Assembly: GCA_964472505.1 (NCBI GenBank) | Contig: CAYYQW010000023.1 | Location: 1 to 47,421, forward strand | Length of the DNA stretch: 47,421 nt | Direction: 5' to 3' | Source: JAYEIA01 sp964472505 | Lineage (GTDB): Bacteria; Bacteroidota; Bacteroidia; Bacteroidales; JAADGE01 | Part shown: one piece after another, positions 41,292 through 47,421 of the stretch | How positions within the stretch are numbered: position 1 is the stretch's first letter | Layout of the letters: each line of letters opens with the position of its first letter | Position numbers and translations under genes: made by a program | The notes under the pieces: model-generated | What the model saw: only the letters and a program-made list of their open reading frames with translations | What the model was told of the DNA's origin: nothing | Databases searched by the model: none

Positions 41292-43296
41292 ACAGGAAGT
41301 CAAAAATACAATTGAAAAATTACGCGATAGTTTACATCGCCATAATTATCTCTACTACCAAAAAGCCCAAGCCGAAATATCGGATTATGAGTACGATATG
41401 ATGCTCAAAGAATTGGAACAATTAGAAGCAAAACATCCGGAATTTCAATCGCCGCACTCTCCTACCCAACGCGTGGGCAGCGATATCAATAAAAGTTTTG
41501 AACAAGCCGCACACGAGCGCCCCATGCTTTCGCTGGGCAATACTTATAATAAAGAAGAGCTTACTGATTTTGATAAACGTATCAAACGACTTTTGCCGCC
41601 CGATACAAAATTCAAATATGTCTGCGAACTAAAATACGACGGCGCCGCCATCAGCCTGATTTATGAAAACGGAAAACTCATACGAGCCGTAACACGCGGC
41701 GACGGCACTAAAGGCGATATAGTTACCGACAATGTAAAAACCATAAAAAGAATTCCTTTAGATATTGCCGCAATCAGCAAGGATTTTCCGGAACAATTTG
41801 AGATGCGCGGAGAAATCCTGATGCCTCGTTCGGTTTTCGTTCAATTAAACCAAGAGCGTGAAGAACAAGGCGAAACAGCCTTTGCCAATCCGAGAAATGC
41901 CGCAGCCGGAACACTTAAAATGCAAAATTCGGCACAAGCCGCCAAACGCAAGTTAGATGCTTTTTTCTATTTCATGCTTTCAGACAATCTGCCTTCCGAC
42001 TCGCATTACGAAAACTTGCAGTACGCCAAAAAAATGGGTTTCAAAGTACCGGAAAATTCCGTATTGGCCGATAATATTTCCGATGTTTTCGACTATATTA
42101 ACTATTGGGATGAAAAGCGAAAAGCATTGGACTACGATACCGACGGCGTGGTAATTAAAGTTGATTCGCTGCAACTCCATGATGAACTGGGTGCCACCGG
42201 AAAAAGTCCGCGTTGGGCAATTTCCTACAAATTTAAAGCAGAAAGCGCCGAGTCCGTTTTGGAAGCGGTGGAGTTTCAGGTGGGAAGAACAGGTGCCATC
42301 ACACCGGTAGCGCACCTAAGTCCGGTATTACTGGCCGGCACTACAGTCAAACGTGCTTCACTTCATAACGAAGATATTATCAAAGAACTGGATTTGCACT
42401 ACGGCGATACGGTGCATGTGGAAAAAGGCGGTGAGATTATTCCCAAAATAACGGCCGTTGATACCGAAAAACGCTCCGCCGGAGCCAAGTCGGTGGAATT
42501 CCCCGACAAATGCCCGGCATGCGGAAGCCAAACAGAGCGCATCGAAGGTGAAGCAGCACATTATTGCCCAAACAGCCTGCAATGCCCGGCGCAAATAAAA
42601 GGAAAAATCGAACACTTTGTCAGCCGGAAAGCCATGGATATTAATTGCGGCGAAGCCACCATAAAAGCCCTCTATGAAAAAGGCTTAATTAAAAATGCAG
42701 CAGACCTGTATCTTTTAAAACCCGAACAAATCATCCAATTGGAAGGCTTCAAAGAAAAATCATCGCAAAAGCTTTACAACAGCATACAAGAAAGTAAAAA
42801 CACTCCCTTTGAGCGCGTATTATTTGCACTCGGAATTCGACATGTGGGCGAGAATGCCGCTAAACTTTTGGCTAAAGAATTTCAAACTTTAGAAAATTTG
42901 CAAAACGCCAATTTGGAAGCACTTACCGGCGTCAATGAGATTGGTGAAAAAATTGCAGAAAGCATCATAAACTTTTTCAATAATCCGGATAATATGGCCA
43001 TTATCAATCGGCTGAAAGATGCCGGATTGCAGTTTGAACAAACCGCTTTGGAAAATCAAAGCAACAAGTTGGAAGGACTGACCATTGTGCTTTCCGGAAG
43101 TTTTGAACGACATTCGCGCGATGAACTCAAACAACTTATTGAGCTGCACGGCGGAAAAAATTCCGGTTCCGTATCAAAAAACACCGATTACTTTTTGGCC
43201 GGAGAAAACACAGGCCCTAAAAAAATAGAAAAAGTAGAACAATTAGGCATTAAAAAAATAACGGAAAGTGATTTTGAAGAAATGATTGGAAGCTAA
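41284..43296 (+). CDS. ligA: NAD-dependent DNA ligase
   Basis: A 670-residue enzyme that seals nicks with NAD as adenylate donor. The nucleotidyltransferase domain (1-315) has the adenylated Lys117 in KYDG and the Ia segment YDYMM-like near 34-40. An OB domain (about 315-400), a four-cysteine zinc finger (C410, C413, C428, C434), helix-hairpin-helix repeats (about 440-580) and a C-terminal BRCT domain (about 592-670) complete the standard architecture and length. The start overlaps the upstream membrane-protein gene by 8 bases. A weak hairpin at 43307-43322 may end the unit. Confidence 0.97.
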   Translation: MNKQEVKNTIEKLRDSLHRHNYLYYQKAQAEISDYEYDMMLKELEQLEAKHPEFQSPHSPTQRVGSDINKSFEQAAHERPMLSLGNTYNKEELTDFDKRIKRLLPPDTKFKYVCELKYDGAAISLIYENGKLIRAVTRGDGTKGDIVTDNVKTIKRIPLDIAAISKDFPEQFEMRGEILMPRSVFVQLNQEREEQGETAFANPRNAAAGTLKMQNSAQAAKRKLDAFFYFMLSDNLPSDSHYENLQYAKKMGFKVPENSVLADNISDVFDYINYWDEKRKALDYDTDGVVIKVDSLQLHDELGATGKSPRWAISYKFKAESAESVLEAVEFQVGRTGAITPVAHLSPVLLAGTTVKRASLHNEDIIKELDLHYGDTVHVEKGGEIIPKITAVDTEKRSAGAKSVEFPDKCPACGSQTERIEGEAAHYCPNSLQCPAQIKGKIEHFVSRKAMDINCGEATIKALYEKGLIKNAADLYLLKPEQIIQLEGFKEKSSQKLYNSIQESKNTPFERVLFALGIRHVGENAAKLLAKEFQTLENLQNANLEALTGVNEIGEKIAESIINFFNNPDNMAIINRLKDAGLQFEQTALENQSNKLEGLTIVLSGSFERHSRDELKQLIELHGGKNSGSVSKNTDYFLAGENTGPKKIEKVEQLGIKKITESDFEEMIGS

Positions 43297-43306
43297 TCTA
43301 AAGTAT

Positions 43307-43328
43307 ATTTCTCAGGAGAAATTATTTT
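43307..43328 (+). terminator. weak terminator-like hairpin after ligA
   Basis: ATTTCTC (43307-43313) pairs with GAGAAAT (43316-43322) around a 2-base loop, then a short T-rich tail. The stem is AT-rich and the loop too small, so read-through is likely. Confidence 0.3.
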
Positions 43329-43387
43329 TACGCTTTACAAAGATTTTTAAGTATCTTGCGCTTTCAAAAAATAAATAATACGAGCTT

Positions 43388-43930
43388 GTGAAACTTTTAG
43401 ACCAAATAAAAACTAAAATACAAAGCTACCTGCTCAACAAGCAAATAAAAGAGCGGAACGCTGAAGCAGAATTTCATAATTTGGAAACAGCCAAATGCAT
43501 TCATTTGTTTTTTGATGCGAAAACAAAAGAAAACTATTTGCCGGCTAAAGCATTTATTTCAGAACTAAAAGCCAAAAAAATTCGCATACAAGCTATAGGA
43601 ATGACTGAAAACGAAGAGCAAAAAGCCTTATTTCTTTTTCATCAAGAAGTCCGATTTATCTGCCCGAAAGAAACTAATTGGCTTGGCAAACCGCCCAAAG
43701 ACACTCTGGAAGAACTAAACAGGCAACGCGCCGATATTTTCATTAATCTCTGTGCTGAAGACTGTTTTACCGGACAATACATCGCCGCTTTTTCAGATGC
43801 AAAATTCAAAGTTTCCGGCATAAGCAAAGATCCTGTTTCGGATTTTATAATTGATGTCTCCAAAAAGAAATCAATCCCTTACTTGATTGAACAAACAAAA
43901 CATTTTTTAAGCACCATACAAAAAGCATAG
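43388..43930 (+). CDS. DUF6913-like protein, GTG start
   Basis: A 180-residue cytosolic protein resembling the DUF6913 family found beside dapA in Bacteroidota. It starts at GTG (43388), read as MKLLDQIKTKIQSYLLNKQIKERN; no ATG fits the family start. The pattern of alternating strands and helices (AKCIHLFFDAKTKENYLP, KIRIQAIGM, ADIFINLCAEDCFTGQYIAAFSDAKFKVSG) suggests an alpha/beta fold. Two cysteines sit in NLCAEDCFT. It ends 2 bases before dapA, so the two form an operon. Function unknown. Confidence 0.8.
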   Translation: MKLLDQIKTKIQSYLLNKQIKERNAEAEFHNLETAKCIHLFFDAKTKENYLPAKAFISELKAKKIRIQAIGMTENEEQKALFLFHQEVRFICPKETNWLGKPPKDTLEELNRQRADIFINLCAEDCFTGQYIAAFSDAKFKVSGISKDPVSDFIIDVSKKKSIPYLIEQTKHFLSTIQKA

Positions 43931-43932
43931 TT

Positions 43933-44814
43933 ATGAATAAACGTTTCAACGGAACCGGTGTAGCCTTGGTTACGCCATTCAAAGATGATAAAAGCATAGA
44001 TTTTGATGCCTTAAAAAAATTGCTAAACCACATGATTTCCGGCGGAGTGGACTACCTTGTGGTAATGGGTACTACCGGAGAAGCTGCTGTACTTACTGCC
44101 GATGAAAAAACAAAATTGGTTCAATTTATAAAAACTGAAACAGCCGGTAAAATACCAATTATAATAGGTATTGGCGGCAATAATACCGCAGCACTTGTAA
44201 ACACTATAGAACATACGGATTTTGAAGGAATAAGCGGAATACTTTCCGTAGCTCCCTATTACAATAAGCCCACACAAGCCGGGCTTTATAACCATTACAA
44301 AGCTATAGCCGAAGCATCACCGGTACCGATTATTTTATATAATGTTCCCGGGCGCACATCGGTAAATATTTCGGCGGAAACAACCGTAAAACTGGCCAAT
44401 GATTTTGAAAACATACAAGCAATAAAAGAAGCAAGCGGCAATTTTGCTCAAATCATGCAAATAATAAAAAATAAACCCACCGGTTTTCAAGTTATTTCCG
44501 GTGATGATCCCTTAACACTGCCGCTAATTTCCATTGGCATGGAGGGTGTGATATCGGTTACGGCCAATGCTTTTCCGAAAGAATTTTCACAAATGGTAAA
44601 ATTTGCATTACAAAGAAAATTTCAAAAATCACAAGAACTTCATTACAGATTATTAGATTTTACCGAATCATTATTTTTGGAAGGAAACCCGGGCGGCATA
44701 AAAGCGGCTTTGGATATTTTGGGAATTTGCAAACAAAATCTCAGAAATCCTTTGGCTCCCGTCAGCCAAGAAACATACAATACAATTAAAGCAAAGCTGA
44801 AAGAAGTCGTATAA
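43933..44814 (+). CDS. dapA: 4-hydroxy-tetrahydrodipicolinate synthase
   Basis: A 293-residue TIM-barrel aldolase that condenses pyruvate with aspartate semialdehyde, the first committed step to diaminopimelate and lysine. The Schiff-base Lys165 is in AIKEASG. Thr48 (GTTGE), Tyr136 and Arg141 (LYNVPGRT) complete the active site, and GIGGNNT at 79-85 is a further signature. It begins 2 bases after the DUF6913-like gene and is closed by the terminator at 44851. dapF is elsewhere in the window (12052). Confidence 0.96.
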   Translation: MNKRFNGTGVALVTPFKDDKSIDFDALKKLLNHMISGGVDYLVVMGTTGEAAVLTADEKTKLVQFIKTETAGKIPIIIGIGGNNTAALVNTIEHTDFEGISGILSVAPYYNKPTQAGLYNHYKAIAEASPVPIILYNVPGRTSVNISAETTVKLANDFENIQAIKEASGNFAQIMQIIKNKPTGFQVISGDDPLTLPLISIGMEGVISVTANAFPKEFSQMVKFALQRKFQKSQELHYRLLDFTESLFLEGNPGGIKAALDILGICKQNLRNPLAPVSQETYNTIKAKLKEVV

Positions 44815-44850
44815 GTTTCCGTTCTTTATCAGCTAAACTAACTTGGCGTG

Positions 44851-44888
44851 AAAAAATCCCTCTTTCAATAAAAAAGAGGGATTTTTTT
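44851..44888. terminator. bidirectional terminator after dapA
   Basis: Stem AAAAAATCCCTCTTT (44851-44865) with the complementary AAAGAGGGATTTTTT (44873-44887). A and T tracts flank it on both sides. It lies between convergent dapA and the STAS-like gene. Confidence 0.9.
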
Positions 44889-44903
44889 AGCCGGATATCG
44901 GAG

Positions 44904-45350
44904 TTATAAACCTAAAAAAGCATTACCGGCCGGCTCGTTAACTTTTTCAATCCAATTCAGTGCTTTATCTTTAGTATTAAAAAACTTAAAAGGTATGCCA
45001 AACTGTTTTACAGAATTAAAAATCTCATTCATATAATAACGCTTAAACACATTGGCATTCAGCACAAATACTGATCGCTCAATACCTGCATATACTCCGC
45101 GAGGAAGCATATCTTCGGTAAACCATTTGCGCGCTTCAACCGAAACCGGCGGCTGGTTTCTTACATCCGCCATATAGTTCGGAATATTTCCTTTAAATTT
45201 TTCGTGATAGTGCAAAGCGGTTTCAAAAGTTTCTTTGTAGGCTTCCAAACTCAAGGGATAATCTTTCCATTCAATCAATATGAGTTTAAGATCAAGTCTG
45301 TGTGTCAATAAACAATTACGAGTATCAGATATTACAAAGGTTTTTTTCAT
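44904..45350 (-). CDS. STAS/SpoIIAA-like protein
   Basis: A 148-residue cytosolic protein. The pattern LKLILIEWKDYPLSLEAYKE, then NYMADVRNQPPVSVEARKWF, ERSVFVLNANVFKRYYMNEI and IPFKFFNTKDKALNWIEK is that of the small STAS/SpoIIAA-like group common in Bacteroidota. I cannot see the canonical phosphorylatable serine of anti-sigma-factor antagonists, so a role in partner switching is not supported. It stands alone, convergent with dapA. Confidence 0.75.
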   Translation of the reverse strand: MKKTFVISDTRNCLLTHRLDLKLILIEWKDYPLSLEAYKETFETALHYHEKFKGNIPNYMADVRNQPPVSVEARKWFTEDMLPRGVYAGIERSVFVLNANVFKRYYMNEIFNSVKQFGIPFKFFNTKDKALNWIEKVNEPAGNAFLGL

Positions 45351-45492
45351 ATACTTCCGTTTTAATATGACGAATTTAGAACCTGTTGCATTTTTTGAAA
45401 AAACATTCTTCCTATCTAAAGTTACGTAAAAAAAATCGGATATGGTTTTTGGCAGCGAAAATAATTTAGATTTTCAAACTCATACAAGCTAT

Positions 45493-45527
45493 AAAAAACT
45501 CGGTGCTGATTTTTTTCAGCACCGAGT
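45493..45527 (-). terminator. rho-independent terminator of the right-end M1 peptidase gene
   Basis: Perfect 12-bp stem ACTCGGTGCTGA (45498-45509) with TCAGCACCGAGT (45516-45527) and a 6-base loop. Read leftward it is followed by TTTTT. It lies 26 bases after the peptidase stop. Confidence 0.92.
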
Positions 45528-45552
45528 AAATCTTCAAAGCGTTTATTAATGC

Positions 45553-47421
45553 TTAATTCTTTTTCCAAATATTATCCTCCGGATAGCTGTCCGGAATGTG
45601 ATTGGTATCGGTTTTAATTTCCACAATATCTCCTGCGGGTAAGTCAATACTTAGTTTAGTTTTTCCGTCTTTCCAATTTTCCGCTTTTACGAATAATTCA
45701 TCACTTGTTCCGTCGGCAAAAGTTATTTGCAGGCGAATGGGCACCGGCAGCAATCCTTTTTTTATAACTGTCAGTTTTCCGTTTTCATGTTTATCAAGGG
45801 CTATATCCGGATAACCGGCATCAAAAAACCAAGCTTTCCAAAACCAAGCCAAATCTTGACCGGCAACTTCGTTAAAGGTGAAAAACAAATCAAAACCTTT
45901 GGGATGTTTGCCTTCCCAACGTTTATAAAATTCGCGCAAAGCCTTGAAAAACAAATCTTTTCCAATTTCTTGTTCCAACACATAGAAAGCAGCGCCCGGG
46001 CGTGTGTAAGCATGAAATCTGTAGCCAAAACGGCCGGTGTTTTCCGACGGATAAATCATAGGCATATCATTGAAGTTTCCGGCACCTTTGGCATATTGCT
46101 GTACTAAAGCTTGCAGATAACCGGGATCATCTTCGTGAGAAAATTTATTTACGGTATATCTGGGAAAGTATGAAATAAGGCCTTCGTCCATCCAGGCAAA
46201 TTTTTGCTCATCAAAGCCTGCCGCAAAAGGAAAATAGCTGTGGCCGAATTCGTGGGAAGTAAGATATATGGTTCCGTCGCGCGTTCCCACTTCGGTATCA
46301 TTTACCATACCGGGAAATTCCATGCCGCCGCCGCCGTTAAAAGCCGTAGCCTGCGGATATGGAAACGGAATAGCGGGTAGTTCCGTTGAAAAATATTCCA
46401 CAATATTTTTAGTTATTTCAGCTACTTCATGAAAATTCTCCGATTCCGATTTATAAGCCGACTGCACAAATATGTCTCGCTCGCCGTTGCTTGCCTTCAC
46501 TCCATCCCACAAATAGTTGTTGCTCAATGCAAAAGAAAAATCAGGTGTATTTTCAAAATCAAATTTCCATGTGTGCGATTCTGCATCTTTCTGAATGTTA
46601 GTTCCTTTTTCACGATCATCGGCACTTATAATTTTTATAACTTTTTCGGATTCGTGCGCTTCTCGGTAACGTTTATAGTATTTTTTCGTCAAAATATCTT
46701 TGGCATTTTGCAGAACTCCCCCGCTCCATACTGTATATTCAGCAGGGACTGTAATTTCAACTTTGTAATCACCAAAATCATTATAAAATTCGGTGCGTCC
46801 GGTATGTCCGTGCGTATCCCAACCAACTAAATCATCATAAACAGCAATTTTAGGATACCAATAGGCTATGAAAAAATTTCCTTCGCCGTACATTCCTTGC
46901 CTTATCGAAGTTTTTTCGGCCACGGTAAATTCCCAGTCCACTTCTGCCTTTAATTGCTCGCCGGATGCTAAAACATCAGGCAGCCTGACAGTCATCAATG
47001 AAAAATAGTTTCTGTAATGTGGCCTTTCCAAGGGTATTTCTTTTCCGTTAATCTTAAGTTTTTTGATGTTCACCCCATCGTGTATGTCATGCGGCCCCAT
47101 GTCCCAATCTCGCGAATTTCCTTTTTTATAGATATCCTGGTATAAATTAAAAACCAAATAATCTAAGCTGTCCGGGCTGTTATTGGTAAATGTTATCGTT
47201 TCTGAACCGGCCAGCAAGCGTGTTTCCGGATCAAAATCAGCTTTGATGTCGTAATCTATCCGGTTTATAAAATAATTTGGACCCGGCGTGCCGTCAAATG
47301 ATCGGTATCCGTTTTCATAAGCCTGTCGCAGTTCTTTGTGCATAAACAAATCAATAGTTTTTTGTCCGTAAGAAGCTCCAAACCAAAGTACTAAAGCAAG
47401 AATAATCGGTAATGCTTTCAT
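45553..47421 (-). CDS. secreted M1-family metallopeptidase, second copy type
   Basis: A 622-residue protein with a signal peptide at 1-19 (ending ASYGQ). The start ATG is the last triplet of the window, and the signal peptide shows that the gene is complete. The N-terminal beta domain (about 45-270, with FIAYWYPKIAVYDD) precedes the gluzincin domain: GGGGMEFPGM at about 366-375, HEFGH at 390-394 and third ligand Glu413 in WMDEG. A C-terminal helical region and a short beta segment complete it. It resembles the M1 enzyme at 25374 in layout (WFPKIGVY/WYPKIAVY, HEFGH, DEG), but the sequences are far apart. Its promoter is outside the window. Confidence 0.93.
   Translation of the reverse strand: MKALPIILALVLWFGASYGQKTIDLFMHKELRQAYENGYRSFDGTPGPNYFINRIDYDIKADFDPETRLLAGSETITFTNNSPDSLDYLVFNLYQDIYKKGNSRDWDMGPHDIHDGVNIKKLKINGKEIPLERPHYRNYFSLMTVRLPDVLASGEQLKAEVDWEFTVAEKTSIRQGMYGEGNFFIAYWYPKIAVYDDLVGWDTHGHTGRTEFYNDFGDYKVEITVPAEYTVWSGGVLQNAKDILTKKYYKRYREAHESEKVIKIISADDREKGTNIQKDAESHTWKFDFENTPDFSFALSNNYLWDGVKASNGERDIFVQSAYKSESENFHEVAEITKNIVEYFSTELPAIPFPYPQATAFNGGGGMEFPGMVNDTEVGTRDGTIYLTSHEFGHSYFPFAAGFDEQKFAWMDEGLISYFPRYTVNKFSHEDDPGYLQALVQQYAKGAGNFNDMPMIYPSENTGRFGYRFHAYTRPGAAFYVLEQEIGKDLFFKALREFYKRWEGKHPKGFDLFFTFNEVAGQDLAWFWKAWFFDAGYPDIALDKHENGKLTVIKKGLLPVPIRLQITFADGTSDELFVKAENWKDGKTKLSIDLPAGDIVEIKTDTNHIPDSYPEDNIWKKN

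Noticed and set aside
44904..45350. Anti-sigma-factor antagonist for the STAS-like gene
   Set aside because: No conserved phosphorylatable serine and no anti-sigma or phosphatase gene nearby.
45553..47421. Right-end peptidase as a truncated gene
   Set aside because: The first residues form a normal signal peptide, so the start codon is most likely inside the window.

Overview
The window looks like chromosomal DNA from a member of the Bacteroidota, probably of the Bacteroidales/Marinilabiliales kind (the order is a guess). Evidence: AT-rich DNA; a short primary sigma factor of 287 residues without region 1.1; promoters of the TTG / TAnnTTTG type; start codons preceded by A-rich sequence rather than strong Shine-Dalgarno sites; a lipoprotein with an acidic stretch just after the lipid cysteine; and Bacteroidota-typical families (LptD of the DLHCW type, DUF4159, DUF6913-like, a glutamyl-endopeptidase-like S9 enzyme, a large alpha-2-macroglobulin). 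I see no rRNA, tRNA, CRISPR array, prophage or complete insertion sequence.

Layout. 1-122: start of a leftward secreted protein, probably a DUF4369/thioredoxin-like protein, cut by the window edge. 386-6481: giant alpha-2-macroglobulin with an intact thioester motif, closed by a terminator. 6710-9728: two-gene operon of a GshB-like ATP-grasp ligase and an N-formylglutamate-amidohydrolase-like/DUF1704 (QEGLA) fusion. 9843-10706: rpoD, leftward. 11108-11989: a lipoprotein with a well-formed promoter and a hairpin at the predicted mRNA 5' end. 12052-12861: dapF. 13037-14467: HtrA/DegP protease. 14572-19615: two soluble multi-PAS histidine kinases, the second a hybrid with a receiver. 20052-22724: secreted TPR protein. 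22898-24264: DUF4159 protein and rsmE. 24390-24881: small metallophosphoesterase. 24882-25373: repeat-rich gap. 25374-32948: rightward run of an M1 peptidase, two unknown membrane proteins, a peptidase/beta-propeller/beta-barrel fusion, a GNAT acetyltransferase and a YigZ/IMPACT protein. 33197-35632: S9 peptidase. 35791-38448: LptD, divergent from a rightward run of N-acetylmuramoyl-L-alanine amidase, MlaD/MCE protein, small membrane protein, ligA, DUF6913-like protein and dapA (38525-44814). 44904-45350: STAS/SpoIIAA-like protein. 45553-47421: second M1 peptidase, whose start codon is the last base triplet of the window.

Themes. Many products act in the envelope: LptD (LPS export), amidase and the DAP enzymes (peptidoglycan), MlaD (lipid transport), alpha-2-macroglobulin (protease trapping), HtrA (protein quality control) and four secreted peptidases. 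The best candidate for an under-described system is the 6710-9728 operon. It pairs an amide-forming ATP-grasp enzyme with a protein carrying two amide-hydrolysing modules, one of them related to the eukaryotic tubulin carboxypeptidase MATCAP. This recalls the ligase/carboxypeptidase pairing of the tubulin tyrosination cycle, but the substrate is unknown. The clearest purely sequence-level novelty is a perfect 56-bp tandem duplication at 25273-25384. It duplicates a promoter element and start codon and creates a 19-codon upstream reading frame whose stop overlaps the real start as ATGA.
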